Origin: Amycolatopsis sp. A133
GTDB lineage: Bacteria > Actinomycetota > Actinomycetes > Mycobacteriales > Pseudonocardiaceae
Reading direction: 5' to 3'
Assembly: GCF_031082405.1 (NCBI RefSeq)
Contig: NZ_JAVHJU010000040.1
Coordinates: forward strand, 42,255 to 106,254
Length of the DNA stretch: 64,000 nucleotides
In this document: positions 17,381 through 25,941 of the stretch, one piece after another
Layout of the letters: each line of letters begins with the position of its first letter
Numbering within the stretch: position 1 is the stretch's first letter
Translations under genes and position numbers: made by a program
Notes under the pieces: generated by a model
What the model saw: the letters and a program-made list of their open reading frames with translations, nothing else
Told to the model about the DNA's origin: nothing
Databases searched by the model: none

Positions 17381-18205
17381 TCATACCGGTGCCCCCTTCA
17401 GGATGCCCCGCACGATGTGGCGGCCCAGCAGCAGGAACAACGCGATGACGGGCAGGACGGCGACGGTCGCGCCGGTGAGCATGAGCGCGTAGTCGGTGTA
17501 GTAGCCGCTGGCCAGCTGCGACAGGGCGACCTGGACGGTCGGCGTCTCGTTGGGGTCGAGGACCACCAGCGGCCAGAAGTAGTCGTTCCACGTGGCCATG
17601 AAGGTGAGCATCGCGAGCACCGCGGCCGGCGCGCGCAGGGCGGGCACGGCCACGTGCCAGTAGGTGCGCAGGATCGAGCAGCCGTCGACGGTGGCGGCGT
17701 CGACGAGCTCCGCGGTGATCGCGTTTTCGCACGCCTGGCGCATCCAGAACACGCTGAAGGCGCTGACCAGCGCCGGCACGATCACCGCTTCGAGCCGGCC
17801 GTACCAGCCGAGGTCGCCGACAACGAGGTACAGCGGGATGACACCGAGCTGCGCCGGCACCATGGCCGAGCCGACGACCAGCAGGAACAGCGTGTTGCGG
17901 CCGCGGAACTCCAGCCGCGCGAAGGCGAACCCGGCGAGGCTCGCCAGCACGACGTTGGCCACCATGACGGTGCCCGCGACGATCAGCGAGTTCCCGATGG
18001 CCAGCCAGAAGTCGACGGTGTCGAAGACGCGCCGCACGTTCCCGGCCAGGTGCCCGCCCGGCAGCAGCAGCGGCGACGTCTCACCGATCGCCGAATTGTC
18101 GCGCGTGGCCACGACGAACGACCAGTACAGCGGGAACGCGGACGCGCCGAGCACCCCGGTCAGCACGGCGTACACCCAGCCGCCCGGCCGGCGCCGCGCC
18201 GTCAC
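17381..18205 (-). CDS. Carbohydrate ABC transporter permease (MalG type)
   Basis: 274 residues from a GTG that overlaps the upstream stop as GTGA. About six membrane helices are visible. The EAA loop, which contacts the ATPase, is present as ELVDAATVDGCSILRTYWHVAVPALRA. It is the second inner-membrane channel subunit of a CUT1-type sugar importer, with the MalF-type permease (18202) and lipoprotein (19114) directly upstream. No ATPase gene is in the operon, so a shared MsiK-type ATPase encoded elsewhere is likely, as is usual for actinomycete sugar importers. Confidence 0.93.
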   Translation of the reverse strand: MTARRRPGGWVYAVLTGVLGASAFPLYWSFVVATRDNSAIGETSPLLLPGGHLAGNVRRVFDTVDFWLAIGNSLIVAGTVMVANVVLASLAGFAFARLEFRGRNTLFLLVVGSAMVPAQLGVIPLYLVVGDLGWYGRLEAVIVPALVSAFSVFWMRQACENAITAELVDAATVDGCSILRTYWHVAVPALRAPAAVLAMLTFMATWNDYFWPLVVLDPNETPTVQVALSQLASGYYTDYALMLTGATVAVLPVIALFLLLGRHIVRGILKGAPV

Positions 18206-19107
18206 GCCGACCTCACGAACCGGCGCACCAACCGGTAGTTGACCAGCGCGAACAGCGCGCAGATCACGAACATCACCCAGGTCAGCGCGGCCGCGTAACC
18301 GGCGTCGAGGTGCGTGAAGCCCTTCTCGTAGAGGTACATGACCAGCGTCTGGAACTGGCGGTCGTTGCCGCCCGTTCCGGCGGAGCCACCGGCGTCGAAC
18401 AGCTGCGGCTCGGCGAACAGCTGCAAGCCGTTGACGGTGCCGGCGATGGCGGTGAAGGCCAGCGCGGGCCGGATGCCCGGCACGGTGATCGACCAGAACG
18501 TCCGCCACCGCGAGGCGCCGTCGAGCTCCGCGGCCTCGTACAGGTCACCCGGGACGGCCTGCATCGCGGCCAGGTAGATCAGGGCGTTGTAGCCGGTCCA
18601 GCGCCAGAGCACCATGCTCGCGACGGCGAAGTGCGACGTCCAGGTCGTCGCCTGCCAGTTGACCGGCGCCACGCCGAACCAGCCGAGGACCTCGTTGACG
18701 ACGCCGTAGTCGCGGCTGAACAGCTGCCCGAACACCAGCCCGACGGCGACGACGGACACGACGTTCGGCAGCAGGATGCCGGTGCGCCACCAGGTCGCGG
18801 CGCGCAGCGGCCGGTCCAGCAGCGCCGCGATGCCCAGCGCCAGCAGGAACTCCGGGACCGCGGCGAGCAGGAAGATGCTCACGGTGTTGGCGAGCGCGTT
18901 GTAGAAGTGCGGGTCGCCGAGCAGATCGCCGTAGTTGGCGAGTCCGGAGCCGCCCTGGTCGCCCTCGAGGAGGTTCCAGTCGTGCAGCGAAACCCACGCC
19001 GTGTAGAGCAGCGGGAACGCGCCGAAGACGACGAACAGGGCGAAGAAGGGCGCGACGAGCAGCAGCGGCGTGACCTTGCGGTCGAAACGGGCGAGCCGGT
19101 GCTGCAC
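18202..19107 (-). CDS. Sugar ABC transporter permease (MalF type)
   Basis: 301 residues from a GTG six bases after the lipoprotein stop. Six hydrophobic segments start with PLLLVAPFFALFVVFGAFPL. The EAA loop reads DLYEAAELDGASRWRTFWSI. It pairs with the MalG-type permease, with a four-base overlap, to form the channel of a CUT1 sugar importer. The spacing indicates one transcript from the regulator at 20958 leftwards. Confidence 0.93.
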   Translation of the reverse strand: MQHRLARFDRKVTPLLLVAPFFALFVVFGAFPLLYTAWVSLHDWNLLEGDQGGSGLANYGDLLGDPHFYNALANTVSIFLLAAVPEFLLALGIAALLDRPLRAATWWRTGILLPNVVSVVAVGLVFGQLFSRDYGVVNEVLGWFGVAPVNWQATTWTSHFAVASMVLWRWTGYNALIYLAAMQAVPGDLYEAAELDGASRWRTFWSITVPGIRPALAFTAIAGTVNGLQLFAEPQLFDAGGSAGTGGNDRQFQTLVMYLYEKGFTHLDAGYAAALTWVMFVICALFALVNYRLVRRFVRSA

Positions 19108-19113
19108 GCGCGG

Positions 19114-20370
19114 CTACTTCAGGGCGGCCAGGGCCAGCTGGACGGCTTTTGTCCAGGCCTGGTCGACCGTCTCGGTCCGGTCCTCGATCCGCCCGAGGGC
19201 CCGGCCGAACTCCGGCCGGACGTCGGCGTCGCGCAAGCCGCGGTAGTTCGGGCGCAGCCGCTCGGCCGAGGAGGCGAAGATCCGCCCGATCGGCGCGTCA
19301 CCGAAGTACGCATCGGTGTGCGCGACGACCTGGGGATCCTCGTACACCGCGGGCTCGCTGGGCAGGATGCCGTCGGACAGGAAGAGCTTCTTCTGCTGCT
19401 CCGGAGCGGTCAGCCAGCGGGCGAGCTCGTACGCCTCCTTCTGGTGTTCGCCCTGCTTCGGCACGGTGAGGAACGAACCGCCCTGGTTGCCGCTGCTGCC
19501 GGGCACGGTGGTGACGTCCCACTTGCCGCGGTTGGCGTCCCCGCCGGCTTCCTTGATCTGGCTGAGCATCCACGCGGGACAGGCGACGGTGGCGAAGGAA
19601 CCCTGTTTGATCGCCACGTTCCACGCCTGGGTGAAGGTGGTCGCCGCCGCCGTCTGCCCCTTCGCGGCCAGGCCGCCGGAAAGGAAGAAGGCGCTGCGCA
19701 CGCTCGGGTTGCGATCGGCGATGAAGGAGTCGTCGCGCTGGGAGAAGTAGTTCTCCGGCGACTGGTTGAGCATCGCCGTGTAGACGGTCCCGGCGGAGTC
19801 GGCGAACTTCACGCCCGGCGTCTTGGCGGTGAACCGTTCCGCGGTGGCGGCGTAGGCGTTCCAGTCGGGGATCAGCTTCGCGACTTCGTCGCGGTCCACC
19901 GGCAGGCCCGCGGCCTGGAACAGGTCACGCCGGTAGCAGAGGGCGAGGCTGCCCATGTCCGTGCCGAGGCCCAGCACGAAGGCGCCGTCGGTGCCCTGCG
20001 CCCACTTCCACGGCACCCACTGGCGTTCGAGCTCGCGGGCGCCGTAACCGGCCAGGTCGGCGAACTTGTCTCTCACCTTCCGATACTGCGGCATGTACTG
20101 CTCTTCGATCGCGACGACGTCGGCGGCACCGCGCCCGGCGGCGAGCTGCGTCGCGAGACCCTTGTGGTGGGTGTCGAAGTCGGTGACGCGGTTCTGCACC
20201 GCGATGTCCGGGTGCAGCTTCTCGTACTCGGCGATCAGGGGCGCGTAGCCGAACTCGCCGAAGGTCGCGATGGTGAGTTTCGTCTTCTCCCCGGCGTCAC
20301 CCGGACTGCAGGCGGCGAGCGGGATCAACGCGGCGACCGCGAGGGCGATCCGGCGGACGATCGTTCGCAA
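19114..20370 (-). CDS. Sugar ABC transporter substrate-binding lipoprotein
   Basis: 418 residues from a TTG with GAGGAAG upstream. The signal peptide ends in the lipobox LAAC at residues ~18-21, so the mature protein is lipid-anchored outside the membrane. The body is an extracellular solute-binding protein of family 1, with LTIATFGEFGYAPLIAEYEK near the N-terminus and the family's typical Trp/Tyr-rich ligand face. It captures an oligosaccharide for the two permeases downstream. The GH3 hexosaminidase across the divergent promoter makes an amino-sugar ligand plausible, but this is inference. Confidence 0.93.
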   Translation of the reverse strand: MRTIVRRIALAVAALIPLAACSPGDAGEKTKLTIATFGEFGYAPLIAEYEKLHPDIAVQNRVTDFDTHHKGLATQLAAGRGAADVVAIEEQYMPQYRKVRDKFADLAGYGARELERQWVPWKWAQGTDGAFVLGLGTDMGSLALCYRRDLFQAAGLPVDRDEVAKLIPDWNAYAATAERFTAKTPGVKFADSAGTVYTAMLNQSPENYFSQRDDSFIADRNPSVRSAFFLSGGLAAKGQTAAATTFTQAWNVAIKQGSFATVACPAWMLSQIKEAGGDANRGKWDVTTVPGSSGNQGGSFLTVPKQGEHQKEAYELARWLTAPEQQKKLFLSDGILPSEPAVYEDPQVVAHTDAYFGDAPIGRIFASSAERLRPNYRGLRDADVRPEFGRALGRIEDRTETVDQAWTKAVQLALAALK

Positions 20371-20379
20371 CAGGCTTCC

Positions 20380-20958
20380 TCAGATCACACCGGCCCGCAC
20401 GGCGTACGCGACCGCGTGCGGCCGGTTGCGCAGGTTGAGCCGGTTGGTCATGGCGTAGATGACGTTCTTCACGGTCCGCTCCGAGTAGCAGAGCTTGCCC
20501 GCGATCTCGGCAGTGTCCCAGCCCTCGGCCATCAGGCGAAGCACATCCACCTCGCGCGGCGTCAGCGCCGCCCCGCTGCCCTCGTGGGCGAGGGCTTCGA
20601 CCTGCTCGCGCAGCGACGACGAGCGGCCCCGCGCCGCGGCGAGCACACTCCCGGTGAGCCGGTCGAGCGCGGTCCGCGGCAGCACAGCGGAGACGTGGCA
20701 GTCGGCGAGCAGGCTCACGTGCGCCGGGTCGACGCGCCCCGCGACCAGCACGATCGCGGCGGGCGACTCGGCGGCCGCGGCCCGCAGCGCGGCGACCGCC
20801 TCCCGGTCGACCTCGCCGACGGCGAACACCAGCACGGCCGCTTCGCCCCGGCGGGCACGCGGCAGGACCAGCAGCTCCGGACGGGACTTCAGGTGGTTGA
20901 TCAGCCCGGTCAGGGCAATCGGGTCGGACGCCCACGCCGCCACTCGCACCTGGTCCAT
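20380..20958 (-). CDS. LuxR-family regulator with degenerate receiver (paralogue B), first gene of the sugar importer operon
   Basis: 192 residues from an ATG. The N-terminal ~115 residues are receiver-like but lack the conserved acceptor Asp region (AAVLVFAVGEVD). The C-terminal helix-turn-helix (LTPREVDVLRLMAEGWDTAE then LCYSERTVKNVIYAMTNRL) is nearly the same as in the 8595 gene. The sugar-binding lipoprotein gene starts ten bases after its stop, so it heads that operon and probably controls it. The CTTCACG-C-CGTGAAG palindrome at 21048-21062 is the likely site and is shared with the divergent GH3 gene. What signal it reads is unknown. Confidence 0.88.
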   Translation of the reverse strand: MDQVRVAAWASDPIALTGLINHLKSRPELLVLPRARRGEAAVLVFAVGEVDREAVAALRAAAAESPAAIVLVAGRVDPAHVSLLADCHVSAVLPRTALDRLTGSVLAAARGRSSSLREQVEALAHEGSGAALTPREVDVLRLMAEGWDTAEIAGKLCYSERTVKNVIYAMTNRLNLRNRPHAVAYAVRAGVI

Positions 20959-21047
20959 CGAACCCTCCTCCGCCCACGCCGGAACCTGACTCGCACCAGT
21001 CTGCTGAGGCCGCCTTCATGATTTCTCTAACGTCGGCGGAGGCCATT

Positions 21048-21062
21048 CTTCACGCCGTGAAG
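21048..21062. promoter_or_regulatory. Operator-like CTTCACG-C-CGTGAAG palindrome
   Basis: A 15-base palindrome with 7-bp arms lies between the divergent paralogue-B regulator (start 20958) and the GH3 gene (start 21112). Its arms equal the inner seven bases of the palindrome at 9240-9259 upstream of paralogue A; only the centre differs (one base against two). It probably serves both divergent transcripts. Confidence 0.65.
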
Positions 21063-21111
21063 TTTGGCCGTCGACTACGGTCGGGGGACACACTGACGAG
21101 TGAAGGGACCG

Positions 21112-22287
21112 ATGAACCACCGACGTCTTGCCGCCTCCGGGGTGGCGTTCTGCATCGTGGCCGGATGTCTGCTGGTCGTGGGCCTGCAACCGCGGACCGT
21201 GTCCGGGTTGGCGTTGCCCCGGGCATCCGATCGGCCCGTCCCTTCCGCGGCGGCTCCTCCTTCTGCTGCCGCGCCCACATCGCGTCTCGCGCGGCCGGGC
21301 GACTGCGCATCGCTGGTGACCGGGCTCGACGTCCGCAGCCAGGTCGCGCAGCTGGTCGTCGTGGGGGTCTCCGGCGACAACCCGGCGGCCACGGTGTCCC
21401 TGGTGCGCGACCACCAGGTCGGCGGAATCTTCATCGGCGGTAACGCAACAGCGTTGTTGAAAGATCGTTCCCTGGCCGCGGTCCAGGCCGCGGCCAAGGT
21501 GCCGGTGGCCGTGTCGGTCGACGAGGAAGGCGGCCGCGTCCAGCGCATCGACGACCTCGACGGCGATCTGCCGTCGGCCCGGACGATGGCCGCGACGAAG
21601 TCCCCGGACGAGGTGCGCGCGCTGGCCGCCGAGCGGGGCCGCCAGCTGCGCGCCCGCGGGGTGACGGTGGACTTCGCCCCGGACACCGACGTCACGGACG
21701 CCCCGGACGACGACGTGATCGGCGACCGGTCGTTCAGCCCGGACCCGGTCCGGGTGAAGACGTACGCGAAAGCGTTCGCAGCGGGCCTCCGCGACGCGGG
21801 CATCCAGCCGGTGCTGAAGCACTTCCCCGGCCACGGCCACGGCTCGGGCGACTCCCACAAGGGCACCGTGGTCACGCCTTCGCTGGACCGGCTGCGGGCG
21901 GTCGACCTGGTGCCGTACCGCGGTTTGGCCGACTACGGCCCGGTCACGGTGATGGTCGGCCACCTCGACGTGCCCGGCCTGACCGACGGGGTCCCGGCTT
22001 CCCTGTCGCCGGCCGCGTACCGGCTGCTGCGCGGCGAGTTCGCCTTCACCGGGCCGGTGGTGACGGACGACCTCGGCGCGATGAAGGCGATCACCGCGCA
22101 GTATTCGCTGCCGGAGGCGGTGTTGAAGGCCCTGCAGGCCGGAGCGGACGAGGCGCTGTGGTCTTCCGGGGGCCGGGTGGACCAGGTGCTGGACCGCCTG
22201 GAGCAGGCCGTGGAGAGCGGGGAGCTGCCGAAGGCGCAGGTGCAGGAGTCGGTGACGCGGGTGCTGCGGAGCAAGGGCCTCTGCTGA
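21112..22287 (+). CDS. Exported glycoside hydrolase family 3 beta-N-acetylhexosaminidase-like protein
   Basis: 391 residues from the ATG at 21112 with GAAGGGA just upstream; a GTG four codons earlier has no ribosome site. A signal peptide or membrane anchor (residues ~5-27) is followed by an Ala/Pro/Ser linker. The GH3 N-terminal barrel carries KHFPGHGHGSGDSHKG at ~237, the NagZ-type loop with the His-Asp dyad used as acid/base. A VVTDDLGAM aspartate at ~320 is the nucleophile. This points to release of GlcNAc-type residues from cell-wall or chitin fragments. The GH3 C-terminal domain is absent, as in NagZ. It is divergent from the regulator/sugar importer operon and shares its operator-like site. 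Confidence 0.9.
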   Translation: MNHRRLAASGVAFCIVAGCLLVVGLQPRTVSGLALPRASDRPVPSAAAPPSAAAPTSRLARPGDCASLVTGLDVRSQVAQLVVVGVSGDNPAATVSLVRDHQVGGIFIGGNATALLKDRSLAAVQAAAKVPVAVSVDEEGGRVQRIDDLDGDLPSARTMAATKSPDEVRALAAERGRQLRARGVTVDFAPDTDVTDAPDDDVIGDRSFSPDPVRVKTYAKAFAAGLRDAGIQPVLKHFPGHGHGSGDSHKGTVVTPSLDRLRAVDLVPYRGLADYGPVTVMVGHLDVPGLTDGVPASLSPAAYRLLRGEFAFTGPVVTDDLGAMKAITAQYSLPEAVLKALQAGADEALWSSGGRVDQVLDRLEQAVESGELPKAQVQESVTRVLRSKGLC

Positions 22288-22335
22288 ATTCCCGGTACGG
22301 CCGGCTTGCCCCAGCCCCGGGGGCGGGGTTCGACG

Positions 22336-22938
22336 ATGGTTCGCATGACCGGGAACGCGCTGCCCATCTTCGAACCCCGGCTCCGCGAGCGAGTCGCCGC
22401 CCACTGCGAGGCCGACCTCGTGCCCGGATTCGTCGACGGCGTCCAGCACGCCGGCGAACAGATGATCTTCGCCCACGGCACCGCGAACGTCGCCACCGGT
22501 GCCCCGATGCGCGAAGACACCGGGTTCCTCTTCGGCTCGGTGAGCAAGGTCCTGACCACCACGCCGGTCCTCCGGGAGGTCGAGCGGGGGCACCTGGACG
22601 CACCGGTCGCGAAATACCTGCCTGGGTTCGCGCTGCGCACGCCCGGCGCGGCGGACCGGATCCTCGTCCGGCACCCGATCTCGCACCCCGACGGCATCGA
22701 CGCGGACCTCTGCCTCCCCGACGCCCGGGGCCGCGACGCCCTGAAGGCCTACGTCGAAGACCTGGCGAGCAGCTGCGGGACGTTGTTCGAGCCCGGTGAG
22801 CACCTCAGCTACTCCCACGGCGGCATGATCGTCGCGGGACGGCTGCTGGAAGTGGTGACCGGCCGGTCTTTCCCGGAGCCGGCCCGGTGGTCTTCGCCGG
22901 CCTGGGCTCGTCTTGCCCTCCTGATGAAAGGACCATGA
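22336..22938 (+). pseudogene. Truncated class C beta-lactamase-like serine hydrolase
   Basis: 200 codons from an ATG. It has the SxxK motif of the penicillin-binding/beta-lactamase fold (SVSK, Ser68-Lys71) and a YSHGG element near residue 157 in place of the YxN motif. The family normally continues for another 150-250 residues with a C-terminal HxG motif, which is missing. The frame ends after GRSFPEP in unrelated-looking sequence (ARWSSPAWARLALLMKGP). I read it as a remnant left by a deletion. A tiny start (ATG at 22935 after AAAGGA) follows and stops within 18 codons, so the junction may have removed another gene as well. Confidence 0.7.
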
Positions 22939-23071
22939 ACCGGCCTCGTTGTCCGGCTGCGTTTTCGGTGGCGTGGAAGGAATCGTCGTAGTCACACCAA
23001 CGACGCTACCGAACACAGGTTCGAAGGTCACCACTGAATCGGGTGAACCGCGCAGAGAAATTTCGACCGCT

Positions 23072-23096
23072 GTTTCCGTTGCGGCACAACGGAAAC
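23072..23096. promoter_or_regulatory. 10-bp perfect inverted repeat upstream of the aldo/keto reductase
   Basis: GTTTCCGTTG (23072-23081), loop CGGCA, CAACGGAAAC (23087-23096). It lies about 95 bases upstream of the aldo/keto reductase start, in AT-richer promoter DNA. Possibly an operator; as RNA it would form a strong hairpin. Confidence 0.5.
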
Positions 23097-23189
23097 GCCA
23101 GTGCAGCAGGGGTGAGAAGCCCCCGATTTACACGCTACCGGTGACCACCGACAAAACGGGGGCGCGGACCGCGCCTAAACTTCGGCAGC

Positions 23190-24059
23190 ATGGCGAACCT
23201 CGGCGGCACCTTCACCCTCGGCGGCGAACTTCCCGTGACGCGCATGGGTTACGGCACCATGCAACTGGCCGGTCCCGGCGTGTGGGGGCCGCCGCGGGAC
23301 CACGACACCGCCGTCGCCGTGCTGCGGGAAGCCGTCGAGCGGGGGGTCACCCACCTCGACACCAGTGACTACTACGGCCCCCACACCGTGAACGCCCTGA
23401 TCAAGGAAGCCCTGCACCCCTACCCCGAATCGCTCGTCATCGTGACGAAAGTCGGGGCGCGGCGCAGCGAGGACCGGGGCTGGCCGCCCGCGCTGTCGGC
23501 CGAGGACCTCACTCAAGCCGTGCACGACAACCTGCGCAACCTCGGCGTCGACGCGCTCGACGTCGTCAACCTCCGGCTCAGCAACGCCGCCGGGGACTAC
23601 CCGGTGCCGATGCCGGTCGCCGAACCCTTCGGGGTACTCGCCGAACTGCGGGAGCAGGGGCTGATCCGGCACCTCGGCCTCAGCCACGTCAGCGCCGGGC
23701 AGCTCGACGAAGCGCGGGCGATCGCGCCCGTCGTCTGCGTCCAGAACCACTACAACCTCGCGCACCGCGAGAACGACGACCTCGTCGCCAAGTGCGCCGC
23801 CGAGGGGATCGCCTTCGTGCCGTACTTCCCGCTCGGCGGGTTCAGCCCGCTGCAGTCGGGGCTGCTCGACGACTGCGCCGCCCGGGTCGGCGCCACGCCG
23901 ATGCAGGTCGCGCTCGCCTGGCTGCTGCAGCGGTCGCCGTCGATGCTGCTGATCCCCGGTACGTCGTCGCCGGCGCACCTGCGGGAGAACCTCGCGGCCG
24001 CCGAACTCGAACTGCCCGCCGACGTTCTGGCGGATCTCGACCGGATCGGCGCCGCCTGA
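23190..24059 (+). CDS. Aldo/keto reductase
   Basis: 289 residues. The (beta/alpha)8 aldo/keto reductase fold is shown by GTMQLAGPG near the start, the catalytic Asp and Tyr in LDTSDYYG, the Lys in VIVTKVG, and the NADPH-binding end LLIPGTSSPAHLRENLAA. The third-strand catalytic His is replaced: the segment reads VVNLRLSN, as in a known subgroup of oxidoreductases. Such enzymes reduce small carbonyl compounds in the cytoplasm with NADPH; substrate unknown. No ribosome site is seen, and TAAACT at 23176-23181 lies eight bases before the ATG, so the mRNA is probably leaderless. Confidence 0.92.
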   Translation: MANLGGTFTLGGELPVTRMGYGTMQLAGPGVWGPPRDHDTAVAVLREAVERGVTHLDTSDYYGPHTVNALIKEALHPYPESLVIVTKVGARRSEDRGWPPALSAEDLTQAVHDNLRNLGVDALDVVNLRLSNAAGDYPVPMPVAEPFGVLAELREQGLIRHLGLSHVSAGQLDEARAIAPVVCVQNHYNLAHRENDDLVAKCAAEGIAFVPYFPLGGFSPLQSGLLDDCAARVGATPMQVALAWLLQRSPSMLLIPGTSSPAHLRENLAAAELELPADVLADLDRIGAA

Positions 24060-24102
24060 TCGCTACGCTGAGCGCGCAACCCAGCACGAGAACGGAGAAA
24101 CC

Positions 24103-24510
24103 GTGGCGGAGTGGGGCGATCTGGTCGCTTACATCAGGGAGTCGTACCGGGTGGTGCGCGACGAGCCCGACGAGATCCGCATCCGCCTCGTGTTCGGCGA
24201 CGATCCCGACACCGAGCAGCGGGCCCAGATCGTCGTGATCGCCCACGAGATCCTCGACCAGCGCGAGGACTGGGTCCAGATCGCCACGCCGTTCGCCCGG
24301 CACGAGGAGGTCGACCTCCTCGAGGTGCTGACCGAGATCGGCGAGGCGATCGTGGTGGGCGGGCTCGCGGTGATGGGCGAGCACGTCGTGCTGCGCCACT
24401 CGCTGCCGCTGATCAACCTCGACATCAACGAGTTCACCGACCCCCTCGAGCTGGTCGCCGGCGCGGCGGAACTGCTGGAGCAGCAGTTCACCGGCCGCGA
24501 CGACTACTGA
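24103..24510 (+). CDS. Small YbjN/type III chaperone-like fold protein, function unknown
   Basis: 135 residues from a GTG with ACGGAGAAA upstream. The sequence is acidic and well ordered (RIRLVFGDDPDTEQRAQIVV, DLLEVLTEIGEAIVVGGLAV, VVLRHSLPLINLDINEFTDP). This alternation, with a VVLRHSLPL strand and a terminal helix, resembles the YbjN/T3SS-chaperone-like fold of many actinobacterial hypothetical proteins, but I cannot assign a function. TACGCT at 24064-24069 is a possible -10 box. The last 23 bases overlap the end of the convergent MFS gene. Confidence 0.65.
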   Translation: MAEWGDLVAYIRESYRVVRDEPDEIRIRLVFGDDPDTEQRAQIVVIAHEILDQREDWVQIATPFARHEEVDLLEVLTEIGEAIVVGGLAVMGEHVVLRHSLPLINLDINEFTDPLELVAGAAELLEQQFTGRDDY

Positions 24511-25831
24511 GGCCGTCGAACGCCAGGGGAAGCACGGCAACGGCGGCGGCCACGGCGAGCCCGGCTCCCAGGCCGAGCGCCGCGGTCGCCGAGCCGGTGC
24601 CGAGGCAAAGCCCGCCGAGGAGGGCGACGCCGAGGGTGCCGCCGAGCTGCTGCACCGCGTTGAGCAGCCCGGCCGCCGAGCCCGTCTCGTGCGGCCGGAC
24701 CCGGTGCAGGGCCGCGGTGAAGAACGGCACCGTGAACGTGCCCATCCCGAGCCCGCACAGCGCCAGCGCGCCCAGCGTCGGCCACGCGTACGCGTGGATC
24801 CCGCCGGCGTACAGGGCGGCGATCCCCGCGACCAGCAGGGCCAACCCGGCGAACAGCACGCGCGAGCCGAACTTCGGCACCAGCCGGGCGCCGGCGAAGT
24901 ACGACGACACCGCGAGCCCCGCCGAGAGCGGCACCAGCGTCAGGCCCGCGGTGCGGACGTCGGCGCCGAGCCCGAGCTGCAGCTGCATCGGCACCACCTG
25001 CATCAACCCCGTCATCACCGCGAAGAACAGCAGCGACCCGGCGAGCGCCGCCGGGAACCCGCGGTGGGCGAACAGGCTCGGCTCGACCAGCGGCGCGGCC
25101 GCGCGGCGCTGCTGGCAGCCGAACACCACCAGCAGCGCGGCCCCGGCCGCGAGCAGCACCCAGTTCGTCCCCGCGGGGTCGATCAGCGGGTACACGAGCA
25201 GCCCGGCACCCGCGACGACGAGCAGCGTGCCGGAGAGGTCGAGCCGGGGACGGGTGGCGGCCCGGTCCTCCCGCAGCAGCCGAGCGGCGAAGAGCACCGC
25301 GAGCCCCAGCGGGACGTTCACCAGGAACACCGCCCGCCACGACACCGCCTGCGTCAGCAGCCCGCCGAGCAGCGGCCCGGTGACCGCGGACAGGCCCATC
25401 ACCGGCCCGATGCTGCCCAGCGCCTTCGCGAGTTCGTCGCCGTCGAAGAGGGCGCGGATGAGGCCGATGGTCTGCGGGATGATCAGCGCCGCCGCCGCGC
25501 CCTGGACCGCGCGGGCCCCGATCAGCAGCCCGGCGTCCTGAGCGGCCGCGCAGACCAGCGACGCGAGCACGAAGCCCGCCACGCCGATCCGGAAGACCTT
25601 GGCCCGGCCGAACATGTCGCCGAGCCGGCCGCCGGTGATGAGGAAGACCGCGAACGGCAGGGTGTAGGCCGCGCTGAACCACGGGATGTCGGCGGCCGGG
25701 CCGGGCAGGTCGGCGTGCACGGCCGGACCGGCCACCTGGACGATCGTGGCGTCGAGCAGGTTCATCGCCTCGGCGACGAGCAGCACGGCCAGTGCGGCCC
25801 AGCGCCGCCGGTAACGCGTCGTGGTCGGCAA
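24488..25831 (-). CDS. MFS multidrug-type transporter, DHA2 (14-helix) family
   Basis: 447 residues from a TTG with AAAGGAG upstream. It begins with the DHA2 signature LLDATIVQVAGPA in helix 1, then RLGDMFGRAKVF in the 2-3 loop and GARAVQGAAAALIIPQTIG (motif C-like). About 14 hydrophobic segments are visible, as in EmrB/QacA proton-driven exporters. It is divergent from an Lrp-type regulator across 110 bases, which suggests that regulator controls it. The 3' end overlaps the convergent small gene by 23 bases. Confidence 0.92.
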   Translation of the reverse strand: MPTTTRYRRRWAALAVLLVAEAMNLLDATIVQVAGPAVHADLPGPAADIPWFSAAYTLPFAVFLITGGRLGDMFGRAKVFRIGVAGFVLASLVCAAAQDAGLLIGARAVQGAAAALIIPQTIGLIRALFDGDELAKALGSIGPVMGLSAVTGPLLGGLLTQAVSWRAVFLVNVPLGLAVLFAARLLREDRAATRPRLDLSGTLLVVAGAGLLVYPLIDPAGTNWVLLAAGAALLVVFGCQQRRAAAPLVEPSLFAHRGFPAALAGSLLFFAVMTGLMQVVPMQLQLGLGADVRTAGLTLVPLSAGLAVSSYFAGARLVPKFGSRVLFAGLALLVAGIAALYAGGIHAYAWPTLGALALCGLGMGTFTVPFFTAALHRVRPHETGSAAGLLNAVQQLGGTLGVALLGGLCLGTGSATAALGLGAGLAVAAAVAVLPLAFDGLSSRRGR

Positions 25832-25916
25832 GGGGTGTCTCCTTTCGTTCGGCGCCCACGTTGCCGAGCCGTCTACCAGTGGTTCCAGCTACGTGAATCA
25901 ACAAGCGGATTTCTTC

Positions 25917-25935
25917 CATTGGATGCGCTTCAATG
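25917..25935. promoter_or_regulatory. CATTG-N9-CAATG inverted repeat at the MFS/Lrp divergent promoter
   Basis: CATTG (25917-25921) and CAATG (25931-25935) flank nine bases, just before the Lrp gene start. An overlapping AAGCG (25903-25907) pairs with CGCTT (25926-25930). The spacing fits a dimeric site of the Lrp/AsnC type and would allow autoregulation. Confidence 0.4.
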
Positions 25936-25941
25936 AGGGAT

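Noticed and set aside
21016..23034. 672-codon minus-strand frame over the GH3 and serine hydrolase genes
   Set aside because: Low-complexity, overlaps well-supported plus-strand genes, and has no recognisable domain.
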